Positions 1 through 7,266 of a stretch of 20,452 nucleotides of DNA are shown piece by piece. How positions within the stretch are numbered: position 1 is the first letter of the stretch; every line of letters starts with the position of its first letter. The translations under genes and the position numbers were made by a program. The stretch comes from Candidatus Omnitrophota bacterium (GTDB taxonomy: Bacteria > Ratteibacteria > UBA8468 > MWAK01). Below the pieces are notes generated by a model that saw only the letters and a program-made list of their open reading frames with translations, made no database searches and was not told the origin of the DNA. The stretch spans positions 1-20,452 of the forward strand of contig JAPLMK010000061.1 in the NCBI GenBank assembly GCA_026387085.1, given 5' to 3'.

Positions 1-127
1 AAACTTGCCAACCGGTGGTCATTGTAGAATTCTTTTGTATGGTTATTGAAAAGCATCCTTCACCATCAATAAATCCTACAATCCACCCTATCGTTTTTAG
101 TCTTTCCTGCTGATTGTCTGCACTCAT
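1..127 (-). CDS. LAGLIDADG homing endonuclease, N-terminal part (partial at window edge)
   Basis: Reading leftwards from the ATG at 127, 42 codons are present before the window ends. The protein contains IGWIVGFIDGEGCFSI, the first LAGLIDADG helix of the LAGLIDADG_1 family including the acidic metal-binding Asp/Glu (FIDGEG), followed by a basic, polar beta-strand segment typical of the DNA-contacting saddle. The start is supported by an AGGAGT ribosome binding site at 137-142, nine bases upstream. The gene sits inside the intron, so it probably makes the double-strand cut in intronless 23S genes that lets the intron home; some relatives also act as maturases. Whether the gene is intact cannot be judged because the rest is outside the window. 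Confidence 0.88.
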   Translation of the reverse strand, partial: MSADNQQERLKTIGWIVGFIDGEGCFSITIQKNSTMTTGWQV

Positions 128-137
128 CAGATTTTCA

Positions 138-142
138 CTCCT
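138..142 (-). promoter_or_regulatory. Ribosome binding site of the intron endonuclease gene
   Basis: AGGAG on the minus strand, ten bases before the ATG at 127. It lies three bases away from a Y-shaped palindrome, so its accessibility may depend on RNA folding. Confidence 0.6.
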
Positions 143-144
143 TT

Positions 145-194
145 GTAGGGGTCGGATTTATCCGACCCGCGGGCTCGATGAATCGAGCCCCTAC
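145..194. repeat. Y-shaped twin-hairpin palindromic repeat inside the intron
   Basis: A closing stem GTAGGGG (145-151) / CCCCTAC (188-194) encloses two adjacent perfect 9-bp hairpins with 2-base loops: 149-157 with 160-168, and 171-179 with 182-190. The closing stem shares three bases with each inner hairpin, so the two forms compete or branch-migrate. This layout matches REP/MITE-like palindromes found dispersed in many bacterial genomes. It lies between the 5' splice region and the endonuclease ribosome binding site, in what should be a peripheral intron loop. Dispersal in this genome is inferred, since only one clear copy is in the window. Confidence 0.8.
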
Positions 195-273
195 ATAAAG
201 TACTGTGAGATACACCAGACTTTCCAGCATATGGCTAGATTTTACTAAGGCTAACTTAATTCCTCAATTATTA

Positions 274-2359
<2,086 letters not shown>

Positions 2360-2371
2360 TACAGATCAAAT

Positions 2372-2383
2372 TGTCAAAGAACA
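2372..2383 (-). promoter_or_regulatory. boxA-like rRNA antitermination element
   Basis: TGTTCTTTGACA on the minus strand matches the bacterial boxA consensus TGCTCTTTAACA at 10 of 12 positions and continues into an AATTTG tail as in E. coli. It lies about 30 bases after the predicted transcription start and 12 bases before the mature 23S 5' end. It would load NusB/NusE for rRNA antitermination. Confidence 0.7.
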
Positions 2384-2419
2384 GGTTTGCCTATAGGTCT
2401 TTCCATTTTGGAAACAAAT

Positions 2420-2449
2420 ATTATACCCCCCCTTTATTTATCTTGTCAA
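2420..2449 (-). promoter_or_regulatory. Sigma-70 promoter of the 23S rRNA transcript
   Basis: Minus strand TTGACA (2444-2449) and TATAAT (2420-2425), both perfect consensus, 18 bases apart; predicted start near 2413. The spacer contains a run of seven G. The promoter is only about 55 bases from the 23S 5' end, so this transcript cannot contain a 16S gene. Confidence 0.85.
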
Positions 2450-2464
2450 ATCGCGGCGGTTCGC

Positions 2465-2479
2465 GCCGGTCAAACCGGC
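2465..2479. repeat. GCCGGT-CAA-ACCGGC palindrome between divergent promoters
   Basis: A 6-bp inverted repeat with a 3-base loop in the 32-base gap between the -35 boxes of the 23S promoter and the ABC ATPase promoter. It is GC-rich, not an AT-rich UP element, and could be an operator acting on both promoters. The regulatory role is inferred from position only. Confidence 0.45.
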
Positions 2480-2481
2480 AA

Positions 2482-2511
2482 TTGACATTAATTTCTTTTT
2501 TAACCTATACT
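2482..2511 (+). promoter_or_regulatory. Sigma-70 promoter of the ABC ATPase gene (leaderless)
   Basis: TTGACA (2482-2487), 18-base spacer, TATACT (2506-2511). The ATG of the downstream gene starts at 2518, just where RNA synthesis should begin, and there is no Shine-Dalgarno sequence, so the mRNA is probably leaderless. Confidence 0.75.
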
Positions 2512-2517
2512 ATATTT

Positions 2518-3222
2518 ATGCTGCTATCTATTTCGAGCCTGCAGAAAGATTTCTGGGTACGGCCGGGTTTAGGTAAACCGCTGGCACGGGTGGAAGTCCT
2601 GAAAAATATCAACCTGGCCGTAGCCAAAGGCGAGATAGTCGGAATTCTGGGTGACAGCGGCTCCGGCAAAAGCACGCTGGCGAAAATTATTCTGCACCTG
2701 CTCCCGCCTTCCTCCGGAAAGATTACATACGACGGCCGGGATATCTTCGGTTTTTCGAAAAAAGAGACATCCCTCTGGCGTAAAAAGGTCCAGATTGTCC
2801 TGCAGAATCCGTTTCGCTCCCTACCTCCCCGCAGGCGGGTGGCGGACATCCTGCAGGAAGTAATCCATTACCATCACGTCAAAAACAAGGGCGAAGAAAA
2901 GGATTATGTCGCCCACTTATTAGGGTTGGTCGGCCTCTCCGCGGACGACGGTTCCAAATTTCCCTTTCAATTTTCCGGCGGAGAAAGGCAGCGGGTTGCC
3001 ATCGCCCGCAGTTTAGCGGTCAACCCGGAATTTCTGATTCTGGACGAACCGACCAGCAACCTTGACCTTTCCATCCAGGCCCAGGTAATCAATGTTCTGA
3101 CTGAACTACGGCAAAAACTAAACCTGACTTACCTTTTCATCTCGCACGACCGCAACCTGGCCGCCTATTTCTGCGACCGGTTGGTGGAGATGAAAGAAGG
3201 AAGTATTTACCCACACAACTAA
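2518..3222 (+). CDS. ABC transporter ATP-binding protein, peptide/nickel (Opp/Dpp) type
   Basis: A 234-residue nucleotide-binding subunit that would power an inner-membrane transporter. Visible motifs: Walker A GDSGSGKST (45-53), Q-loop Gln96, signature FSGGE (152-156, a variant of LSGGQ), Walker B FLILDEPTSNLD (172-183) and H-loop His210. The stretch NLDLSIQAQV is typical of the OppF/DppF/GsiA family. It lacks the C-terminal oligopeptide/nickel domain (about 70-90 residues) of most family members. The frame is open 49 codons further upstream, but that would overlap the 23S promoter and boxA; the ATG at 2518 begins the conserved fold and fits a leaderless promoter. No permease, binding protein or second ATPase lies next to it, so the partner and substrate are unknown. 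Confidence 0.9.
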   Translation: MLLSISSLQKDFWVRPGLGKPLARVEVLKNINLAVAKGEIVGILGDSGSGKSTLAKIILHLLPPSSGKITYDGRDIFGFSKKETSLWRKKVQIVLQNPFRSLPPRRRVADILQEVIHYHHVKNKGEEKDYVAHLLGLVGLSADDGSKFPFQFSGGERQRVAIARSLAVNPEFLILDEPTSNLDLSIQAQVINVLTELRQKLNLTYLFISHDRNLAAYFCDRLVEMKEGSIYPHN

Positions 3223-3231
3223 TTAACGATC

Positions 3232-3243
3232 TCATCCTGAGCC
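3232..3243 (+). repeat. Fragment of the TCATCCTGAGCC repeat family
   Basis: Twelve bases identical to the left arm of the palindromic repeat at 12484-12554, here without its partner arm and directly followed by another repeat type (3255). Confidence 0.45.
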
Positions 3244-3254
3244 GTAAATAATTT

Positions 3255-3331
3255 GTCATTCCCGAATGTTTTAATCGGGAATCCAGCACTTGAAGTGCAT
3301 GGATACCCGCTTACTATCCGCGGGTATGACA
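3255..3331. repeat. GTCATTCCCG palindromic repeat, copy 1
   Basis: Starts GTCATTCCCG and ends in its near complement CGGGTATGAC, with internal inverted repeats CCCG/CGGG and TGGAT/ATCCA around a central AGCACTTGAAGTGC hairpin. It is colinear with the copy at 6281-6356, including the shared CTTACTATCCG. A further CGCGGGAATGAC arm follows at 3342-3353. It lies between the ATPase gene and the fumarase gene and could form a terminator-like hairpin, but lacks a U-tract. Confidence 0.8.
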
Positions 3332-3368
3332 GATTACCACACGCGGGAATGACCGAAAATTTCGTAGT

Positions 3369-3387
3369 GCGACCCTTTTAGGGTCGC
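3369..3387. repeat. GCGACCC hairpin just upstream of the fumarase gene
   Basis: Perfect 7-bp stem (3369-3375 with 3381-3387) with a TTTTA loop, ending eight bases before the ATG at 3396. It resembles one arm of the palindrome inside the 23S intron (GTAG followed by a CGACCC/GGGTCG stem). No Shine-Dalgarno sequence is visible after it. Confidence 0.5.
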
Positions 3388-3395
3388 TAAATTCC

Positions 3396-3932
3396 ATGAA
3401 AAAAGTTAAATTGCCGTTTAACAAAACAGACCTGAAAACTCTGCGCGCCGGGGATGAAGTACTCCTTTCCGGCGTGGTCTTTACGGCCCGGGACCAGGTT
3501 CATAAAATCTTGTCCGCTAAAATCAGGGCGGACCAAAAGAAGAAGACGGACCCGGTTTTTCCCTTTCCGGTTGCCGGGCAAACTTTCTACTATTCCGGAC
3601 CCACGCCGCCTCCACCGGGCCGGGTCATCGGCTCAGCCGGCCCGACTACCGGCTCCCGGATGGACCGCTATACGCCGTTACTTCTGGAATACGGCTTAAA
3701 AGGCATGCTCGGCAAAGGCGAGCGGAGCGCGGAGGTTCGGCTGGCCGTCAAAAAACACTCCGCCGTTTACTTTATAACTTATGGCGGTTGCGGCGCGCTT
3801 CTGGCCAGCCACATCCGGGAAGCAAAAATAGTCGCCTTTCCGGAATTAGGGCCAGAGGCGGTCTGGCGCCTGGTACTTCAGGACTTTCCGGCGGTGGTGG
3901 CAATTGACAGCCGGGGAAAAGTTTTTCCTTAA
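3396..3932 (+). CDS. Class I fumarase / L(+)-tartrate dehydratase beta-type subunit
   Basis: A 178-residue protein matching the C-terminal (beta) half of class I iron-sulfur hydro-lyases: AGDEVLLSGVVFTARDQVHK near the start, FYYSGPTPPPPG, GPTTGSRMDRYTP (about 83-95), GKG and PELGPEAVW. With the alpha subunit it would interconvert fumarate and malate (or dehydrate tartrate) in the cytoplasm. The alpha subunit, which carries the 4Fe-4S cluster, is not in this window; in two-subunit systems it is usually next door. The gene is followed after 3 bases by the acyl-CoA ligase gene, so they are likely co-transcribed. The choice between fumarase and tartrate dehydratase cannot be made from this subunit. 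The start codon is the only ATG near the conserved beginning, but no ribosome binding site is seen. Confidence 0.9.
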   Translation: MKKVKLPFNKTDLKTLRAGDEVLLSGVVFTARDQVHKILSAKIRADQKKKTDPVFPFPVAGQTFYYSGPTPPPPGRVIGSAGPTTGSRMDRYTPLLLEYGLKGMLGKGERSAEVRLAVKKHSAVYFITYGGCGALLASHIREAKIVAFPELGPEAVWRLVLQDFPAVVAIDSRGKVFP

Positions 3933-3935
3933 ATT

Positions 3936-5459
3936 ATGGTACTTAACGACCTGATTACCTCCGGCAGTAAATCATTTCCGGAAAAACCGGCTCTGGTTTA
4001 CGGAAAAGAAAGATGCGCTTACCAAAAACTGGAACTGGAGATACGCCAGTTGTCTGCCGGCCTTCTGGACCTGGATATTAAGTTCGGCGACCGCATCGCC
4101 CTGTTCCTGAATAACCGCCCGGAATTCCTCGTTATCTATTTTGCCATCCTGCGCCTGGGCGCAATCCCGGTGCCGCTCAACTACCTCTGGAAAGAAGAGG
4201 AGTTGGGTTTTGTGGTCTCTGACAGCGGCGCTAAAATTATCTTTACCGAAACAAACCTGCTCCGGACCGGCTTAAATCTCAGGAACCGTGTTCCCGCCCT
4301 GGAAAAGATAATTCTCGTTGACCATACCCCTGACCTCCCGGAATCGGTCATCGCTTACCGAAATCTCTTTTGCCCGGAGCCAAAACAACCATTGCCGATT
4401 ACCGCCGGTTCTGACGTGGCGGTCATCATCTACACCTCCGGCACCACCGGTTTTCCGAAAGGGGTCATGCTCACCCACGATAACCTCCTGGCCAACGTCG
4501 AAAGTTGCCGGAAAGCCATCTCTCTTTCAAGCAACGACCGGTTTCTCTGCATTTTACCGCTATTCCACTCTTTCGCCTTCACTACCTGCGTTCTGTTGCC
4601 CCTGGCCTTGGGTTCCACTATCTTCCTCGTTTCCAAAAGAACCCCTTTCCGTAATCTGATTACAGAAATCATACGTAAACGGATTACGGTCTTTATCGGC
4701 ATCCCGGACTTCTACCAGATTTTCGGCGAAATCAGGATACCGTTCGCCACCCGGATTATGCTGCGGCTTTTAAACCCCATCCGCCTGGCTATCTCCGGCG
4801 CGGCCCCGCTCTCTCCGAAAACACTGGCCGCCTTTGAAGACCGTTTTCGCATCCCGCTCCTGGAAGGTTACGGCCTTACCGAAGCAGCTCCGGTAGTTAC
4901 CCTGAATCCGCCGAAAAAAAGACGGGCCGGTTCCATCGGCATACCCCTGCCGGGAGTGGAATTAAAAATAGTTTCCGAAAGCGGGGAAGAACTCTTGGTA
5001 GGCCAGACCGGAGAACTTGCCGTCCGGGGCAAAAACGTAATGGCCGGCTATTTTAACCGGCTCGAGGATACCCGGGAAGTAATTCGCGACGGCTGGCTCC
5101 TGACCGGAGACCTGGGCAAAAAAGACGAGAAAGGTTACTTCTATATCGTGGACCGTAAAAAGGAGATGATCGATTTCCGGGGCATGAACATCTACCCGCG
5201 GGAAGTGGAGGCGGTCATCTGCCGGCACCCGGACGTAAAAGAGGCGGCGGTCATCGGCGAACTTACCCCGACCGGCGAGATACCGGTGGCTTTTATTATC
5301 CTGAAAGAGGGCAGGGAGACAAAATCAAAAGAAATCCTGGATTTCTCAAGGAGATACCTCGCTACCTATAAACTTCCGCGGCGGATTATCTTCAAAGCCG
5401 AACTGCCCCGCACGGCAACCGGCAAAATCGCCAAGAGAGAATTAAGGGGAATGAGTTGA
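3936..5459 (+). CDS. AMP-forming acyl-CoA synthetase (long-chain fatty acid-CoA ligase-like)
   Basis: A 507-residue full-length ANL-superfamily enzyme that activates a carboxylate with ATP to an acyl-AMP and then to an acyl-CoA. Motifs: P-loop-like YTSGTTGFPKG (166-176), YGLTE (312-316), TGD (390-392, ribose-binding Asp), the hinge near DRKKEMIDFRG (406-416) and the C-terminal TATGKI with catalytic Lys497. No membrane segment is apparent. It starts 3 bases after the fumarase-like gene and ends overlapping the TTG start of the prenyl synthase, so translation is probably coupled along the three genes. The family resembles long-chain or medium-chain fatty acid ligases; the actual acid is not readable from sequence. 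Confidence 0.93.
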   Translation: MVLNDLITSGSKSFPEKPALVYGKERCAYQKLELEIRQLSAGLLDLDIKFGDRIALFLNNRPEFLVIYFAILRLGAIPVPLNYLWKEEELGFVVSDSGAKIIFTETNLLRTGLNLRNRVPALEKIILVDHTPDLPESVIAYRNLFCPEPKQPLPITAGSDVAVIIYTSGTTGFPKGVMLTHDNLLANVESCRKAISLSSNDRFLCILPLFHSFAFTTCVLLPLALGSTIFLVSKRTPFRNLITEIIRKRITVFIGIPDFYQIFGEIRIPFATRIMLRLLNPIRLAISGAAPLSPKTLAAFEDRFRIPLLEGYGLTEAAPVVTLNPPKKRRAGSIGIPLPGVELKIVSESGEELLVGQTGELAVRGKNVMAGYFNRLEDTREVIRDGWLLTGDLGKKDEKGYFYIVDRKKEMIDFRGMNIYPREVEAVICRHPDVKEAAVIGELTPTGEIPVAFIILKEGRETKSKEILDFSRRYLATYKLPRRIIFKAELPRTATGKIAKRELRGMS

Positions 5460-6259
5460 AAAAGAAAATATCAAAATTTCTGGGAAGCGAAAAAATCCGG
5501 GTGGAACATTACCTGGATTTAATTCTGCCCCGGCGGAATGACAGCCTGAAGAAATTCTCCGCCGGTCTGCGCTACGCGGTCTTCTCCGGGGGAAAACGCA
5601 TCAGGCCCATCCTCCTGCTTCATGCTTACCAACTCTGCGGAGGCACGAAAAATAAGGCGCTTCCGGCAGCCGCGGCCGTAGAATTAATTCACACCTTTTC
5701 CCTCATCCAGGATGACCTGCCATCCATGGACAATGACGATCTCCGCCGGGGAAAACCGACCCTGCACCGCGCCTATCCGGAATATACCGCGCTCCTGGCC
5801 TCTGACTACCTTTTAATCCTGGCCTTCCGGCAACTAATCGAAAACTACCCGGCAAAGATTTCCCTGGCCGTAATTGACGCCATCGGGCTGGACGGCCTGA
5901 CCGCCGGTCAGTTCCTGGACCTTACCCACCTGTCTCAAAATCCTACGGTAAAAATATTAGCGGAAATAAGGCAGAAGAAGACCGCCGCGCTCTTTGAACT
6001 GGTCTTTAAGTTAGGCGCGATGATTGCCGGGGCAAAGAACGGGCGGGTTAATCTTTTCGCCGAATACGGCCGGGACTTCGGAATGGCCTTTCAAATCCGG
6101 GATGACCTGGCTGATGCGGAAAAAACAGAACCGCAGGCGGTAATGAAGAAAAAGATTATACTTCTGGCGGGCCGGATGCAAAAGATAGAAGAAGAATTAC
6201 ACCTTACCTCACCAATCCTTGATTACTTCCGCAAGTTCCTGCAGGACTCCGCGCTCTAA
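5456..6259 (+). CDS. Short-chain trans-prenyl diphosphate synthase (farnesyl/geranylgeranyl type), shortened C-terminus
   Basis: A 267-residue polyprenyl synthetase that condenses isopentenyl diphosphate with allylic diphosphates. It has FSGGKRIRP (43-51), the first aspartate-rich motif DDLPSMD (86-92, the DDxxxxD form of bacterial type II farnesyl synthases), Lys175-Thr176 and the second motif DDLAD (216-220). Start: TTG at 5456, overlapping the previous stop (TTGA), with AGGGGA seven bases upstream; no better start is nearby. It is about 30 residues shorter than IspA. The missing part is the segment after the second Asp motif that normally reads G..LGK..G.D..K.TYP; here DDLADAEKTEPQAV runs straight into the final helices. 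An ispA-like role is likely, chain length unknown. Confidence 0.9.
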   Translation: MKKKISKFLGSEKIRVEHYLDLILPRRNDSLKKFSAGLRYAVFSGGKRIRPILLLHAYQLCGGTKNKALPAAAAVELIHTFSLIQDDLPSMDNDDLRRGKPTLHRAYPEYTALLASDYLLILAFRQLIENYPAKISLAVIDAIGLDGLTAGQFLDLTHLSQNPTVKILAEIRQKKTAALFELVFKLGAMIAGAKNGRVNLFAEYGRDFGMAFQIRDDLADAEKTEPQAVMKKKIILLAGRMQKIEEELHLTSPILDYFRKFLQDSAL

Positions 6260-6280
6260 CCTTGCCCCTGCGCTACCGTT

Positions 6281-6356
6281 GTCATTCCCGCATGTATTAG
6301 GCGGGAATCCATACCTTGAAAGGCTGGATTCCCACTTACTATCCGTGGGAATGACA
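6281..6356. repeat. GTCATTCCCG palindromic repeat, copy 2
   Basis: Begins GTCATTCCCGC and ends GTGGGAATGACA, giving an imperfect 76-base palindrome with inner CCCGC/GCGGG and TGGAT/ATCCA pairs. It shares most positions with the copy at 3255-3331. It sits between two convergent genes (ends at 6259 and 6379), where it could block read-through from both sides; there is no U-tract to show a classical terminator. Confidence 0.8.
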
Positions 6357-6378
6357 AGATAAAATAGCGTTAGCTACA

Positions 6379-7185
6379 CTACCGTTTCTCCAAAACTACC
6401 GGATTCACCAACGTTCCAATGCCCTCTATCTCCACTTCTATCATGTCTCCGGGCTTGAGGAAAACCGGGGGCTTGCGGGCAAAACCGACTCCGGACGGAG
6501 TGCCGGTCATAATCAGGGTTTGCGGAAGCAAAGTCATCTGCCGGGAAAGATAGCTGACGATAGCCGGCACCTTAAAGATAAGGTCTCCGGTCTTTCCTTC
6601 CTGCATCACCTTTCCGTTCAGCCGCGACCGCACCGCCAAATCAGACGGGTCAAGTTCGGTTTCAATGACCGGTCCGATCGGAGCAAAAGTGTCAAACGAC
6701 TTTGCCCGGGCCCACTGCTTATCCGTACGCATCTGGCAATCCCGGGCGCTGACATCATTACCGCAGGCATAACCAAAGACATGCTCCAGCGCTCTTTCTT
6801 CCGGAACATTCTTCGCCTCTTTTCCGATTACGATAACTAATTCCGCCTCGTAATCAACCTCAAAAGGCGCTTCCAGCGGCAGGATAACCGGCGCAAGATG
6901 TCCGGTCAAGGAGGTGGTCGCCTTCAGAAAAACAACCGGCGCCAAAGGTAAATCCCACTTGCCTTCCCGGGCGTGTTCCGCGTAGTTCAAACCCAGGGCG
7001 ATGATATTGGGCGGGTCGGCCGGAGGCAAAAAATGTTTTACTTCAGCCGGCAAAATAACAACACCGGTTTCTTTAACGGTTCCCGCAAAAGGCGAACGGT
7101 CAAGCAGGCATATTATTTCGCCTTTCCGGATTCCGTAACTCCCGGCCCATCCGGTCTGTTCCGTAATAACTTTTAAGTATTTCAT
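6379..7185 (-). CDS. Fumarylacetoacetate hydrolase (FAH) family enzyme
   Basis: A 268-residue protein with the FAH fold: LGLNYAEHA (64-72), FLKATTSL (86-93), the metal ligands Glu113 and Glu115 in DYEAEL and Asp144 in GNDVSARD, and the late TGTPSGVGF (227-235). Family members bind Mg/Mn and hydrolyse, decarboxylate or hydrate 2-oxo or beta-diketo acids, for example 2-hydroxyhepta-2,4-diene-1,7-dioate isomerase, oxaloacetate decarboxylase, acylpyruvase or 2,4-diketo-3-deoxy-sugar-acid hydrolase. The substrate is not predictable here. The ATG lies 8 bases after a TATAAT on the minus strand and has no Shine-Dalgarno sequence, suggesting a leaderless mRNA. The upstream neighbour on the same strand is a beta-helix protein, so a role in sugar-acid breakdown is possible but only inferred. 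Confidence 0.88.
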   Translation of the reverse strand: MKYLKVITEQTGWAGSYGIRKGEIICLLDRSPFAGTVKETGVVILPAEVKHFLPPADPPNIIALGLNYAEHAREGKWDLPLAPVVFLKATTSLTGHLAPVILPLEAPFEVDYEAELVIVIGKEAKNVPEERALEHVFGYACGNDVSARDCQMRTDKQWARAKSFDTFAPIGPVIETELDPSDLAVRSRLNGKVMQEGKTGDLIFKVPAIVSYLSRQMTLLPQTLIMTGTPSGVGFARKPPVFLKPGDMIEVEIEGIGTLVNPVVLEKR

Positions 7186-7193
7186 ATCGGTTA

Positions 7194-7199
7194 ATTATA
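7194..7199 (-). promoter_or_regulatory. -10 box of the FAH-family gene (leaderless candidate)
   Basis: Perfect TATAAT on the minus strand, 8 bases before the ATG at 7185. No convincing -35 hexamer 16-18 bases upstream and no extended TGn, so strength is uncertain. Confidence 0.5.
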
Positions 7200-7266
7200 C
7201 TGCCACTAATTCCTGGGGCGCCCGGTCCGGTAACCGGAAGAAAATATCAGGCCGGGCCCAGCCGGG

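Larger units (their letters stand above)
1..273 (-). mobile_element. Group I intron in 23S rRNA (5' part, runs off the window)
   Basis: On the minus strand the 23S sequence is collinear with other bacteria up to the universal stretch ending CCTAAGGT, then abruptly leaves the rRNA consensus, where AGCGAAATTCC would be expected. The last exon base is U (274), as group I introns require, and corresponds to E. coli U1931. About 22 bases into the intron lies GCCTTAG (245-251), which pairs perfectly with the exon CTAAGGT (274-280) with the terminal G.U wobble: a textbook P1 and internal guide sequence. A CTAGC/GCTGG hairpin that could be P2 follows. A LAGLIDADG reading frame begins at 127. The 3' half with the catalytic core and 3' splice site lies outside the window. 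Known biology: position 1931 carries group I introns with LAGLIDADG genes in Thermotoga and in organelles. Splicing activity is inferred. Confidence 0.9.

Noticed and set aside
2371..2517. N-terminal extension of the ABC ATPase by 49 residues
   Set aside because: It overlaps boxA and the divergent promoters and has no similarity to the family; the ATG at 2518 fits the fold and promoter.
3255..6356. CRISPR-like array from repeated CCCG/CGGG units
   Set aside because: Only two distant palindromic copies, no regular repeat-spacer pattern and no cas genes.
6281..6356. Rho-independent terminator between convergent genes
   Set aside because: A strong hairpin is possible but there is no U-tract on either strand, and the sequence belongs to a dispersed repeat family.
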